From contig NZ_ASJD01000006.1 of the NCBI RefSeq assembly GCF_000691165.1, positions 1 to 64,000 on the forward strand: a DNA stretch of 64,000 nt, given 5' to 3'. Both the position numbers and the translations under genes were made by a program. Each line of letters opens with the position of its first letter. The stretch's first letter is position 1. Under the pieces are notes generated by a model, which saw only the letters and a list, made by a program, of their open reading frames with translations, made no database searches and was not told where the DNA came from. Shown here in pieces: positions 33,304 to 42,697 of this stretch. The DNA is from Bacillus safensis FO-36b. Lineage in GTDB: Bacteria > Bacillota > Bacilli > Bacillales > Bacillaceae.

Positions 33304-34383
33304 ATGGATTTTACGATACGTTTTCTCTCATTCTTTGTCGTGGAAATCGAAGGCAAAGATGAACAAGCAAATAAACGGTTTAAACATTATCAAACACTAG
33401 ATCAAGAAGAATTTGAACAAAGTGAGCTGAAGGACTTTTTAGACGGTGAGCTTAAAAAAATCGTCAAACGAAAAGTGGACAGACATCCTAAATCTGAACA
33501 AGTACCGACCAAAATTGGCCGATTTATTGTAGAACCCGGTCATGAGCTCGATTCAAATCCCAACTACAACCTATTTCATCAAACGAGATTTGCAGATACA
33601 AAAGAATTGTTTAATGAATGCAGTGAACAGTTTGTTCGCACATATTTAGATACAAGTGCTGTCAGAGGCGGCGTTTTTTTAGTTGCTTCTGCTGTTCCAA
33701 AAAAGTATTTCGATGATTCCTTTGTCTTTATTATGAAATGCGATTTCGAACAGAAAGTGGCTTCTATCGCTGATACATCTACCTTGATTAGAAAAGTCGA
33801 AATGGCCATTACGACAAAAAACATGAAATCAATTCAATACCCGTTTATGCCAGAAGAGGGCATGACTGAGGAAGCTGAAGTGAAAATTCATCAATCTTCA
33901 CACGCTCGTTATTTTGAGGACTTTTTGAAATTCGTCGAATACGGTGAATCCATGCCTGAAATCATGAAATCACAGGTCATGAATATGGTACAGGAACAGG
34001 TTTTTGAAACATTACAGGATGAAAGTGAAGAATTAAAGCAGTTTGAAGAGGATCTTGAAATATGGGAAGCGAGTGAAAAGCGAGAAATTAGAGAAACACT
34101 CGATACAGAACAGGTCACACAAGCGGCCTCCCATATTGTTGAACAAACCCCTGATATCACAATGAAAATGCGTCTAGGCGAAACGGAAATCAAAGGTCTT
34201 CTAGCAGACTTCGGCCAATCAATCCATATTGCAAAGCTCAACAATCGATATGTCGTGCTCGTTGAAGCAGATCAAATCGTCTTTGAAAAGGGAAGCACAC
34301 CTGTTGAGTTTCATAAACCAAATGGGTTAAAAGAGGTGGTCAGCCAGCTGACGCAAAAAGCCTATGATTCAGATCTAGAATAA
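33304..34383 (+). CDS. Conserved hypothetical protein, probably DUF3900
   Basis: 359 residues, soluble. The N-terminus FTIRFLSFFVVEIEG, the mid region RGGVFLVASAVPKKYFDDSFVFIMKCDFEQ and the acidic, Glu-rich stretch at about 210-265 fit what I recall of Bacillus DUF3900 proteins; the order loosely recalls NdpA/YejK nucleoid proteins. The ribosome site (GGTGACC) is weak. Converges with the following MFS gene, overlapping by 9 bp. Function unknown. Confidence 0.6.
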   Translation: MDFTIRFLSFFVVEIEGKDEQANKRFKHYQTLDQEEFEQSELKDFLDGELKKIVKRKVDRHPKSEQVPTKIGRFIVEPGHELDSNPNYNLFHQTRFADTKELFNECSEQFVRTYLDTSAVRGGVFLVASAVPKKYFDDSFVFIMKCDFEQKVASIADTSTLIRKVEMAITTKNMKSIQYPFMPEEGMTEEAEVKIHQSSHARYFEDFLKFVEYGESMPEIMKSQVMNMVQEQVFETLQDESEELKQFEEDLEIWEASEKREIRETLDTEQVTQAASHIVEQTPDITMKMRLGETEIKGLLADFGQSIHIAKLNNRYVVLVEADQIVFEKGSTPVEFHKPNGLKEVVSQLTQKAYDSDLE

Positions 34384-35565
34384 AAAAACTTGACTGCCTC
34401 TTGCCCACATGCTGACAAGCAATAAGCTTATGATGAGCATCAGCCAAAAGACGCTGCTTGATCCAAAAAACTGAATCATCGTATACCCGCACAAGGGTCC
34501 TAAAGCCGCTCCCATATCTTGAACAAAGGAATAGCTTGCGAGGAAGCGGTTTTTATCTGTTTGAGCAGACGCTTTTTGAAAAGCAAGCGTGTCCGTTAAT
34601 GTTGTTAAGATTGTTGAAAGCAGCTGGATCAAAAGCAGCATCACAAGAAACCAGCCGCTTACCTTCAGCATGACCGCCAGAAAACTGAGACCTCCAAATG
34701 AAAGAAACATCCAGCAAAGCGTTCGTTCCTTCATCACAAGCCCATCAAACCATCTGCCCGTTTTCGGTGCTACAAATGGTTCCCACCCCCATCTGAGCGC
34801 TTGAATGATTCCACTTAAAGCCGAAGCTCCGATAACAAAGCCGAACAGAGCAAATTCACCATGACCGATCCTTGCTTCAATGACATGACTGAGTGTTGAT
34901 GCGAATAACCCTTGGATCACAAGTGCGATCAGCATACCTGTCATTAATACTTTTACAACATCCCGTGCAAACCACCTCTGTTTGATGACTTGATACACCT
35001 GCCCCTCTTCTCCCTTTTCAATCTCATCCAAAGAGACATAAAAAATGACCCCTAGTAATGTGAGTAAACCAAAAACTAACGTCATGGACTGGAAGCCGAT
35101 CAGGCTGGCGAATATTCCGCCAAATAACATGCCGAATAAACTGCCAAGCCGGTAAAGTCCATTATAAATGCCCGTATAATGCCCTTGAGAGCTTTCCTCC
35201 ATCTCAGCAATTAATCTCATTCCACTCATACGCAATAACGTCCATGCCAGCCCCCAAGCGCAGCGGCAGATCAGCAACAGCCAAAAACCACTCACACCAT
35301 ATAGCATCGTGGTCACTGAAGCAATCAAAATAGCGATCAATACACCAGTCTTCATTGGGACAAACCGATAGAGCCACCAAACGACAGGCGTTAGCGGGAT
35401 GCGGATGAATCGGTTAATGGACAGCAGCAGCCCGACCTCCCAAATAGACGATAAACCAATCTCTTTCCAATAAATCGGAAGAACAATATAAAGCATTGAA
35501 TCCCCAATCAGTGCAAATGCTGTGATAAGCGATATTGACACCACTTGCTTTCGACGATGATCCAT
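34375..35565 (-). CDS. MFS transporter
   Basis: 396 residues with 12 hydrophobic segments, opening with SISLITAFALIGDSMLYIVLPIYW, a DHA-type N-terminus. Loop 2-3 lacks the usual D-R-x-G-R motif, which makes it an atypical MFS member. It is divergent from a LysR regulator 102 bp away that may control it. Substrate unknown. Confidence 0.8.
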   Translation of the reverse strand: MDHRRKQVVSISLITAFALIGDSMLYIVLPIYWKEIGLSSIWEVGLLLSINRFIRIPLTPVVWWLYRFVPMKTGVLIAILIASVTTMLYGVSGFWLLLICRCAWGLAWTLLRMSGMRLIAEMEESSQGHYTGIYNGLYRLGSLFGMLFGGIFASLIGFQSMTLVFGLLTLLGVIFYVSLDEIEKGEEGQVYQVIKQRWFARDVVKVLMTGMLIALVIQGLFASTLSHVIEARIGHGEFALFGFVIGASALSGIIQALRWGWEPFVAPKTGRWFDGLVMKERTLCWMFLSFGGLSFLAVMLKVSGWFLVMLLLIQLLSTILTTLTDTLAFQKASAQTDKNRFLASYSFVQDMGAALGPLCGYTMIQFFGSSSVFWLMLIISLLLVSMWARGSQVFLF

Positions 35566-35667
35566 TTCCCTTCCCCCTTCGCTATCTTTACAATAAGGGA
35601 TGCCTTATAATAAATCTAATGAATGTTTTTGATTAAACCATCAAAATAATTGATAGGTGGTGCAAAG

Positions 35668-36576
35668 TTGAATTTACATGCCCTTCGGATTTTTGCAAAG
35701 GTCGCAGAGACAAAAAGCGTTACACAAACAGCAGACGTACTGTCATTGACACAGCCTGCTGTGACGGCTCAGCTTAGAAGCATTGAAAGTGAGATCGGTT
35801 TCCGTCTTTTTAAACGAAATGGCAGAGGCATTACACTTACGGAAATGGGGAAAATTCTATATCCTTATGCCCGGCAAGTGTTCGAGGCTGAAAAGGAAGT
35901 AGAATATCAGATCACACTTTTACAAAACGGAAAAAAGGGGCGGCTCCGCATCGCTTCTACCTATGTACCACTTAACTTTTTACTGCCAGATTGGCTTGCT
36001 GCCTTTAAAACATCTTCACCACAGACAGAAATTGAATTAAAAAGCGGAAACTCCGCTCAAGTTTTAGAGAGCCTGCTTCAATATGAATCAGATGTGGCCA
36101 TCGCTGTGATCGAGGATCTGCACCATGAGGAGATTCTCACCTCTCATTTAACGAATTTAAGCTATGATTTTATTGTGCCGGCAGACCATCCGTTGAACGG
36201 AAAAACTGTCCCGCTAGAGCGCCTGAGTCAGGAGCCTTTTTTGATGCGTGAAGAAGGCAGTTCCACAAGAGATAAGCTCTTTTCATTATTTACCTCTAAA
36301 GGGATCAAAAAACCAACCGTTGATTTACAATTCAGCGGTGTTCATGAAGCGATTCAAATGATCAAAGCTGGATATGGCATCACACTTGTTCCCCGTGATG
36401 CGGTTCATGGCAGTCTCAAGCGGCAAGAAATTGGGCGCGTGTACATTGAAGGCATTGAGATCGTCAGACCGGTTGTTGTGTGCAAACGGGCGAATGATCT
36501 TGAAGAAAATAGAACCGTGGATGCCTTCCTGCAAATGAAAGGTATCGGTCCATTTACTACGCCTGCTGCCAATTAA
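35668..36576 (+). CDS. LysR-family transcriptional regulator
   Basis: 302 residues from TTG 35668 (6 nt after AGGTGGTG). The winged helix reads LHALRIFAKVAETKSVTQTADVLSLTQPAVTAQLRSIE, followed by the two-lobed substrate-binding domain (GRLRIASTYVPLNFLLPDWL, GYGITLVPRDAV). LysR proteins activate divergent genes in response to a small effector; the divergent partner is the MFS gene at 34375. Confidence 0.87.
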   Translation: MNLHALRIFAKVAETKSVTQTADVLSLTQPAVTAQLRSIESEIGFRLFKRNGRGITLTEMGKILYPYARQVFEAEKEVEYQITLLQNGKKGRLRIASTYVPLNFLLPDWLAAFKTSSPQTEIELKSGNSAQVLESLLQYESDVAIAVIEDLHHEEILTSHLTNLSYDFIVPADHPLNGKTVPLERLSQEPFLMREEGSSTRDKLFSLFTSKGIKKPTVDLQFSGVHEAIQMIKAGYGITLVPRDAVHGSLKRQEIGRVYIEGIEIVRPVVVCKRANDLEENRTVDAFLQMKGIGPFTTPAAN

Positions 36577-36610
36577 AAAAGTGCCTGCTTCTGAAACAGG
36601 CACTTTTTTT
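36575..36610. terminator. Bidirectional terminator
   Basis: AAAAAAGTGCCTG / CAGGCACTTTTTTT stem between convergent genes. Confidence 0.92.
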
Positions 36611-37090
36611 CTATTCGGCTGGCTGCACGATGTCAAACGGTACAGCTTTTGAGGCTTTCACTAATTGTTCTGGGGTGATGAGGATTTCATTTCCCCATTC
36701 GCCTGCTCCAACACCTAATATCTCCTCTTCTAATAACGAAGCCTCAATAATGGTGCGGAATCCTTCTGGCTGCCAGCAAAACGGCGGAATCGAGCCAATT
36801 CGATAGCCCGTCACTTCAAGAACCTTCTCCGGTGAAGCCATTTTAATATTACGGGAGCCGGCGGCTTTCTTTAGTTTCCCTGACTTAATATGCTGGTCAG
36901 CGCCAACCATCACAAGCAGCTGCTCTCCTTCTCCTGTTTCAAAAATCAATGTTTTAATCATTTGTCTTTCACGAAAACCAAGAGCTGCCGCTACATTTGC
37001 TGCTCCCTTCTCTGTTTCGGCAGAAAATGTTTTGATCTCATATGGGATCTCGTGTTTGTCCAAAAAGTCATGAGCCGGTAATTTTTTCAA
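36611..37090 (-). CDS. YbaK/ProX-type aminoacyl-tRNA deacylase
   Basis: 159 residues covering one YbaK domain: VAAALGFRERQMIKTLIF, VMVGADQHIKSGKLKKAAG with the catalytic-region lysine, and YRIGSIPPFCW (the G-x-x-P loop). Members hydrolyse mischarged tRNAs such as Ala- or Cys-tRNA-Pro. Similar in size to B. subtilis YwhH. Start is TTG 37090 behind AAAGGGG. Single gene. Confidence 0.85.
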   Translation of the reverse strand: MKKLPAHDFLDKHEIPYEIKTFSAETEKGAANVAAALGFRERQMIKTLIFETGEGEQLLVMVGADQHIKSGKLKKAAGSRNIKMASPEKVLEVTGYRIGSIPPFCWQPEGFRTIIEASLLEEEILGVGAGEWGNEILITPEQLVKASKAVPFDIVQPAE

Positions 37091-37235
37091 TCGATTGAAC
37101 CCCTTTCCTTACAATGTCCTTCATTTAGCTTATCACAATCTTCTCATCCTTAAGATGTATTTTTCAATGGAAAGCCTATGGACCCTTCATCACCATGCTA
37201 TACTAAACTTGTTTTTGAAAAGGAGCCGGTTTGAT

Positions 37236-38435
37236 ATGGGAAACAAGTTTTGGTGTTATACAAGCAGTAAAAGCCTTCTCATGCTGAGTGATATTTTATT
37301 TGTGATGACAATCACGTTTGTCATTTATCAAGATACACAATCTGTTGCCTATGCGGCTGTATTTCCGCTGATTAGAACAATATGCCAGCTATTGGCTGGG
37401 CTCTTCTCTCCTGTTTTAACCGATTACTTTCAAGCTGGCCGGCTATTGAAATGGGTCCCGCTTTTACGTCTTGGGATGCTCATCGTGTTTACAGCCCAAT
37501 TTCATTTGTTTCAGCAGCATATGGTCTGGTTGTTTAGTGCGCTTATTTTGATTTCCCTCACAGGCGGGTTCATCAGTCCTTTAATGCAGGCCATCATGCC
37601 GATGCTTGTGAAAGCAAATCAGCTTGTGAAAGCAAACAGTACAGCCTCCATTTTTCATCAAATGATTCAAATCGCAGGCTATTCGTTCACTGGAATGCTC
37701 GTCCTATGGATCGGGCCATTTTATTTAATGTGGATCACTTGTGTCATGATTGTGTTGTCTTATCTATTATTCATCCCTGTCTTTCCTCTTCTCAAGCAAG
37801 AAGAGACGGTTCGAAAGGCAAATAAGATGAACAGCTTCAAAGATGGCTGGACGATCATTTGGAGAAATAAAACGGTGCGCACCCTGACCTTTATGGATGT
37901 TTGTGAAAATATTGCGGGTGCTGTGTGGATCGGGGCAATTACGCTTGCCTTTGTCACACAAGATTTAAAGCAAGGTGAGGAATGGTGGGGATTTATCAAT
38001 GCCGCTTATTATACAGGTGCCATCATAGGCGGGCTCTTAGCTGCATGGATGAGTCAGTTTATCCAAAAACAGCTTCTCCTCTTTATGGCAGCTGGTTCAT
38101 TCATTTATGCAGTGCTGACCATTGTCTATTCACTGAACAGCCTCCCGTGGCTTGCTTTGGTGCTTTGTATTTTGATGGGGCCTGCTTATCAAATCCGAGA
38201 TGTTTCGCAGCAAACCATTCTTCAAACGGAAACGCCAGTACGTGATTTATCAAAGGTGTATTCGGCTCACTACGTCCTTTCTTCAGTATCGGTCGGTTTG
38301 TCTATTTTCTTTGTTGGATTGATTGCAGATGTATACGGGGCGAGGTCTGTGTATTTGCTAGGCGGTCTGTTTGTGCTCGTCTGTTCCGGCATTGCCATCC
38401 TTGCTTTTATGAAGCAGAAAAAAGAGAGCAGCTGA
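37236..38435 (+). CDS. MFS transporter
   Basis: 399 residues from ATG 37236 behind AAAAGGAG; the extra 47 residues upstream lack a ribosome site. 12 membrane segments, starting SSKSLLMLSDILFVMTITFVIYQ and resembling the MFS_3/enterobactin-exporter-like group (AGLFSPVLTDYFQAGRLLKWVPLLRL). Substrate unknown. TATACT near 37200 is a likely -10. Confidence 0.82.
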   Translation: MGNKFWCYTSSKSLLMLSDILFVMTITFVIYQDTQSVAYAAVFPLIRTICQLLAGLFSPVLTDYFQAGRLLKWVPLLRLGMLIVFTAQFHLFQQHMVWLFSALILISLTGGFISPLMQAIMPMLVKANQLVKANSTASIFHQMIQIAGYSFTGMLVLWIGPFYLMWITCVMIVLSYLLFIPVFPLLKQEETVRKANKMNSFKDGWTIIWRNKTVRTLTFMDVCENIAGAVWIGAITLAFVTQDLKQGEEWWGFINAAYYTGAIIGGLLAAWMSQFIQKQLLLFMAAGSFIYAVLTIVYSLNSLPWLALVLCILMGPAYQIRDVSQQTILQTETPVRDLSKVYSAHYVLSSVSVGLSIFFVGLIADVYGARSVYLLGGLFVLVCSGIAILAFMKQKKESS

Positions 38436-38455
38436 TGTATGCAGCGGCTCTTTTA
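38425..38455 (+). terminator. Terminator at the convergent MFS/RpiR junction
   Basis: AGAGC-A-GCTG pairs with CAGC-G-GCTCT, then TTTTACTTTT; overlaps the MFS stop codon. Confidence 0.65.
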
Positions 38456-39184
38456 CTTTTCTTTTAACATCGCAAACATGTCACGGGCCATGGCTTCTAA
38501 AATATACACAACTGGCGTCTGTGTGGTGATATTGGCTCTGTGGACCCGTTCATCTGTGACGTAGTAGGCAATATTTAAATCTGAAATGCGCGAAATCGTG
38601 CAGTGCTGGTTATTCGTAATACTAATGATTGTGCTGCCTTCTCTTTTTAACTTCGAAATATGATCAATCGTAATACTATTCTCCCCTGATACAGACAGCA
38701 CAATGGTGACACTATTGTCTAAATACTGCATATTCATCGGGAAAAACGGATCGTTGATGTAAAATGAAAATTTCTCAAGACTTGAAAAGTACCTCGCCCC
38801 ATACTGCGCCAAAATGCCAGAACTGCCAGTCCCAATAAACAGCACATTTTTTGCCTCAGCAATGAGCTTCGCTGCCTCCTTAATTTTCCCTTCAAAGTCT
38901 CCCTTCAATGTTCGTTCAATAAATTCATATAGAAAGTGCTGTGTGCTTTTTAAAGAAGGTGTCTGCTCTGATTCTAAATACATTTTGAGCTTCACTTTAA
39001 ACTCTGAAAAGCCATCACAATTTACTTTTCGGCAAAAGCGAAGGACAGACGAGGTGGAAATATGTGCAGCATCTGCAAGGTCTCGAATTCTCATGTACAC
39101 GACCTTTTCACTGTTTTCCATGATATATCGGTATAAAGCGCTTTCTAGTTCATTAAAGCTGGAAATGACCTCACTTGAAAACAT
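38453..39184 (-). CDS. RpiR-family regulator with SIS domain
   Basis: 243 residues. The N-terminal HTH_6 motif is MRIRDLADAAHISTSSVLRFCRKVNCDGFSEFKVKL, and the C-terminal SIS domain, which binds phosphosugars, reads AKNVLFIGTGSSGILAQYG and TIVLSVSGENSITIDHISK. It lies divergent to the 6-phospho-beta-glucosidase gene, its probable target. Both promoter regions contain ATGTAAC-type sequences (39230s and, on the minus strand, 39350s) that may be operator halves. Confidence 0.87.
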   Translation of the reverse strand: MFSSEVISSFNELESALYRYIMENSEKVVYMRIRDLADAAHISTSSVLRFCRKVNCDGFSEFKVKLKMYLESEQTPSLKSTQHFLYEFIERTLKGDFEGKIKEAAKLIAEAKNVLFIGTGSSGILAQYGARYFSSLEKFSFYINDPFFPMNMQYLDNSVTIVLSVSGENSITIDHISKLKREGSTIISITNNQHCTISRISDLNIAYYVTDERVHRANITTQTPVVYILEAMARDMFAMLKEK

Positions 39185-39381
39185 CTGACTTCCCCTTTCT
39201 CCAACAACATGTCACAATGTGTTTCTTTTATGTAACAAATCTCTAAATAGGGCACCCTTGCCTAAAGACGCTGAAGTCATTTACGCACGCGATGCTCTCA
39301 CGATAAGCTATTGATGTACACAATAAAAAAGACTTTTCTCTATTATAACATTGCGCGTTACATTATTCGGAGGTGCAGAGC

Positions 39382-40710
39382 ATGGCAAAAGGATTAAAGG
39401 TTGTCACAATTGGCGGAGGATCAAGCTATACACCAGAGCTTGTAGAAGGATTTATTAAACGATACGATGAATTTCCGATTAGCGAACTTTGGCTCGTTGA
39501 TATTGAAGCGGGAAAAGAAAAGCTTGAGATCGTCGGAAATCTTGCAAAACGCATGGTCAAAAAAGCAGGGCTCCCAATCGAGGTTCATTTAACATTAGAT
39601 CGCAGGAAAGCACTTGTAGATGCTGATTTTGTCACAACACAATTCCGTGTCGGACTTCTTGAAGCACGTATGAAGGATGAACGCATTCCTTTAAAATATG
39701 ATGTCATTGGTCAAGAAACAAATGGTCCAGGAGGTCTATTCAAAGGACTTCGCACCATTCCTGTCATTCTTGATATTGTCAAAGATATTGAAGAGCTTTG
39801 CCCGAATGCATGGCTTGTGAATTTCACAAATCCAGCTGGTATGGTTACTGAAGCCGTTCTTCGTTATTCAAACCATCGTAAAGTCGTTGGTTTATGTAAC
39901 GTGCCGATCGGCATTCGCATGGGAATCGCCAAAGGGCTTGGTGTCGACGCAAGCAGAGTCGAAGTCAGCTTTGCAGGATTAAACCATATGGTCTTTGGAC
40001 TCAATGTATTCTTAGATGGCAAAAGCATCATGGATCAAGTCATCGAAGACATGGCTGATCCAAACTCCAGCATGTCGATGAACAACATTCAAGCGATTCC
40101 GTGGGATGCTGATTTCTTAAAAGGGCTTGGCGTCATTCCTTGTCCGTATCACCGCTACTACTACAAAACAAGTGATATGCTGGCTGAGGAAAAGAAAGCA
40201 GCAGCAAATGAAGGAACTCGTGCTGAGGTCGTTCGCGCATTAGAAAATGATTTGTTCGAGCTTTACAAAGACCCTGATCTCGACATCAAGCCGCCACAGC
40301 TTGAAAAACGAGGCGGTGCCTACTACAGTGATGCGGCTTGTAACTTAATTGCATCCATTTATAACGACAAGCATGACATTCAGCCTGTAAACACCATTAA
40401 TAATGGGGCTATTAGTGACATTCCAAATGATTCTGCGGTTGAACTCAACTGTGTTATCACAAAAGACGGTCCTAAACCAATTGCTGTTGGTGAAATGCCG
40501 GTCGCTGTCAAAGGACTCATTTCTCAAATTAAATCCTTTGAACGTGTAGCTGCTGAAGCAGCCGTGACAGGCGATTACAACACAGCTCTTGTCGCAATGA
40601 CCATCAACCCGCTTGTCCCATCAGATGCCATTGCAAAAAGCATCCTAGATGAAATGCTAGAAGCACACAAAGAATATTTGCCGCAGTTCTTCAATAAAGT
40701 AGAAGCATAA
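39382..40710 (+). CDS. 6-phospho-beta-glucosidase, glycoside hydrolase family 4
   Basis: 442 residues from ATG 39382 behind GGAGGTG. GH4 features are the NAD site VVTIGGGSSYTPELVEGF, NFTNPAGMVTEAV, and the subtype motif CNVP (GLCNVPIG), which marks beta-glucosidases rather than alpha. It cleaves phosphorylated cellobiose or aryl-beta-glucosides using NAD and a divalent metal. Similar to LicH, but no PTS permease gene is adjacent, so uptake must be encoded elsewhere. Confidence 0.88.
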   Translation: MAKGLKVVTIGGGSSYTPELVEGFIKRYDEFPISELWLVDIEAGKEKLEIVGNLAKRMVKKAGLPIEVHLTLDRRKALVDADFVTTQFRVGLLEARMKDERIPLKYDVIGQETNGPGGLFKGLRTIPVILDIVKDIEELCPNAWLVNFTNPAGMVTEAVLRYSNHRKVVGLCNVPIGIRMGIAKGLGVDASRVEVSFAGLNHMVFGLNVFLDGKSIMDQVIEDMADPNSSMSMNNIQAIPWDADFLKGLGVIPCPYHRYYYKTSDMLAEEKKAAANEGTRAEVVRALENDLFELYKDPDLDIKPPQLEKRGGAYYSDAACNLIASIYNDKHDIQPVNTINNGAISDIPNDSAVELNCVITKDGPKPIAVGEMPVAVKGLISQIKSFERVAAEAAVTGDYNTALVAMTINPLVPSDAIAKSILDEMLEAHKEYLPQFFNKVEA

Positions 40711-40716
40711 AAAGAA

Positions 40717-40747
40717 GCCGCACTTGTCGAAAGTGCGGTTTTTTTAT
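40717..40747. terminator. Bidirectional terminator
   Basis: CCGCACTT / AAGTGCGG stem with flanking A and T runs, between convergent genes. Confidence 0.88.
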
Positions 40748-41391
40748 TTGGCTGCAAACAGGCGGTCCATCTTAGGGCGATCATAGTCTAATAGCCAGTG
40801 CTGTAAGCCTTCATAGACTGGTCTTAAACGCTCTGGATCTGCCGCAATGAGATCACAGCCTCGATCATCATATAAGTGAAATATCATTTTTTTCGAGAGA
40901 TTCATTAGGTAAATTTCATAACCATGCTTCCCCTTCAAGATTTGATTCGGTGCATAGAAGTCTTCCTGGCAGATCGCATGGAGAAGCGGACGCAATCGAA
41001 TGTCTTGCAGCTGGCATTTGAGTGTAAATCTCTCTATTGTCAGTGAATCTTCTATTTCTGGACGTACATAGGTCAAAAGCTCATGACGCAATCGGTAACG
41101 CATTTTCCGATTGACATATTTTTGATAAACCAAGAGCTGACGCTTCGTTAATTCATGTTCATGTTCTGTATACACATCCGTTACAAGCAGCATCTCGTCT
41201 TCTGGATCAAAAGCATATTTCACAATCTCTAAAGCACGATCCCCCGCTTTTTCTAATACAATCGATTCTTTTCCTAATGACCAATCTGCCAATTCAAACC
41301 GAAGCCCGATAGGCCACTCATAAAAAAGCGGCGGCGTGAGGATAAGATGAGGAAAATGACTTTTTAGAAACATATTTGTTTGATCACTCAT
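40744..41391 (-). CDS. DUF3885 protein
   Basis: 215 residues from ATG 41391, with AAAGGAAAG before it. The closing part MIFHLYDDRGCDLIAADPERLRPVYEGLQHWLLDYDR is the DUF3885 signature (YDDRG...W-x-LDYDR). The N-terminus PLFYEWPIGLRFEL is also typical. Soluble; function unknown, sometimes associated with toxin-immunity loci. Confidence 0.8.
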   Translation of the reverse strand: MSDQTNMFLKSHFPHLILTPPLFYEWPIGLRFELADWSLGKESIVLEKAGDRALEIVKYAFDPEDEMLLVTDVYTEHEHELTKRQLLVYQKYVNRKMRYRLRHELLTYVRPEIEDSLTIERFTLKCQLQDIRLRPLLHAICQEDFYAPNQILKGKHGYEIYLMNLSKKMIFHLYDDRGCDLIAADPERLRPVYEGLQHWLLDYDRPKMDRLFAAK

Positions 41392-41504
41392 TTGCTTTCC
41401 TTTCACTCGTTTTATTTTTCATTTTACCGTTGAAACATATAGGGAAACAATTGGAAATGAACTGTCATTTCTTATATGATAGAAAGAGATGGAGGTGTGG
41501 CCAA

Positions 41505-41711
41505 TTGAAAACATCAAAATGGTTTTTACAAGTGTTCCTTACAGCACTGATCACCATGTGGATACAGGCTGGACTTGATCAAGCGAACATCATACAGATC
41601 ACCAATGTATGGGTCGATGTCAGCAGCTGGATCCTGATCTTCTTTGTCATCTACGCACTTTTTGAATGGACAGCTCACGTCTTAGCAAAACGGAAAATCG
41701 CTCTCCGCTGA
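41505..41711 (+). CDS. Small two-helix membrane protein, 68 aa
   Basis: TTG 41505 follows GGAGGTG; the longer frame upstream has no ribosome site. Two hydrophobic segments (about 6-22 and 38-57) with a short basic tail AKRKIALR. No recognised family. Followed by a terminator. Confidence 0.65.
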   Translation: MKTSKWFLQVFLTALITMWIQAGLDQANIIQITNVWVDVSSWILIFFVIYALFEWTAHVLAKRKIALR

Positions 41712-41713
41712 AC

Positions 41714-41737
41714 ATCTCTTTTCATAGAGATGTTTTT
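41714..41737. terminator. Bidirectional terminator
   Basis: AACATCTCT / AGAGATGTT stem with TTTTTT. Confidence 0.8.
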
Positions 41738-42633
41738 TCTTGAAATTCTTCTTGCACAAGGTCATGAATGACTCCCATTCCTGCCTGGCTTCCAGCTGCT
41801 GCTGCGAGAACTAACTGAGCAGGACCGCCTAAATTATCACCACATGCAAAGACTCCACTGACGGTTGTACGTCCAAGAATATCTGTTTCAATACCCGCAT
41901 TCTTCGTCATTTGACAGCCAAGCTTTTCGGCAAATGGGGCTGACTGCTTGAATTCACTTGCGACAAAACCGCCTTCCCTATTCACTATCTCCCCATTCGC
42001 AAGCTGTAGAGAGCGCAGCTGCCCATTGTCATGATCAATCGACACAATTGGCACATCAATGACTTGAATAGAATGTGCCGTCAGAAGCGTCTTGTCCTCT
42101 TCAGCCAACACGTGCCCATTCGTAAACACGATCAAATCCTTTGTCCAATTGGAAAGAAGTTTAGCCATGTGCAAGGCTCGCTGATTCTCTGCAATGAGGG
42201 CAAGTGCTTTCTCCTTTAATTCCCATCCATCACAGAAAGGACAACTAAACAATGTTTTTCCGTACACATCATGAATCCCTTCGATCTCTGGCAGTATATC
42301 CTGCAATCCAGTTGCCAAAATGATTTTTTTCGCTTCGAATGCATCCCCCTCGTGTGTTAGTAACGTAAAGCTTTCCTCTTTCTTTTGTATATCAACAATT
42401 TGACTTCGTTTGATTTCGATATGAGGATATTTTTGAAGATCTGCCTCTCCGGCTTGTCTAATCTCAAATGGTGTCATTCCATCGTTTGTAATAAATCCAT
42501 GTGATTCCTGCGTCACTCGATTTCTTGGCAGCTCATTATCAAATACAATGACCTGCTTTCTGCCTCTTCCTACAACAAGTGCTGCACTTAATCCGGCTGG
42601 CCCGCCTCCGATAATGGCACAATCTAATAACAT
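41722..42633 (-). CDS. Thioredoxin-reductase-like flavoprotein
   Basis: 303 residues. FAD site IIGGGPAGLSAALVVGRGRK, redox pair CPFC (FSCPFCDGWE) and FAD-closing GVFACGDNLGGPAQLVLAAAAG. It is shorter and more divergent than true TrxB and belongs to the Bacillus group of NAD(P)/FAD oxidoreductases often controlled by Rrf2 regulators. It is downstream of such a regulator; a putative operator at 42661-42679 lies in its own leader. Probably reduces a disulfide or small electrophile. Confidence 0.85.
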   Translation of the reverse strand: MLLDCAIIGGGPAGLSAALVVGRGRKQVIVFDNELPRNRVTQESHGFITNDGMTPFEIRQAGEADLQKYPHIEIKRSQIVDIQKKEESFTLLTHEGDAFEAKKIILATGLQDILPEIEGIHDVYGKTLFSCPFCDGWELKEKALALIAENQRALHMAKLLSNWTKDLIVFTNGHVLAEEDKTLLTAHSIQVIDVPIVSIDHDNGQLRSLQLANGEIVNREGGFVASEFKQSAPFAEKLGCQMTKNAGIETDILGRTTVSGVFACGDNLGGPAQLVLAAAAGSQAGMGVIHDLVQEEFQEKTSL

Positions 42634-42660
42634 ATCAATCTCTCCTTTTTATCAAAGACT

Positions 42661-42679
42661 TTAAAGACTCTTAATATCT
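42661..42679 (-). promoter_or_regulatory. Putative Rrf2-regulator operator, copy 2
   Basis: AGATATTAAGAGTCTTTAA on the minus strand, 15 of 19 bases identical to the sequence upstream of the regulator gene (43157-43175). Located between the regulator and the flavoprotein gene. Confidence 0.45.
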
Positions 42680-42697
42680 ATAATCAGTTCAAAAAAA

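Noticed and set aside
32936-33304. 122-codon minus-strand ORF over the DUF1540 gene
   Set aside because: No ribosome site; the plus-strand 49-codon ORF has the family motif and an ideal site.
35668-36576. LysR gene as the ToxR regulator of the tox-like cluster
   Set aside because: It is 29 kb away, divergent to an MFS gene, and LysR genes are common.
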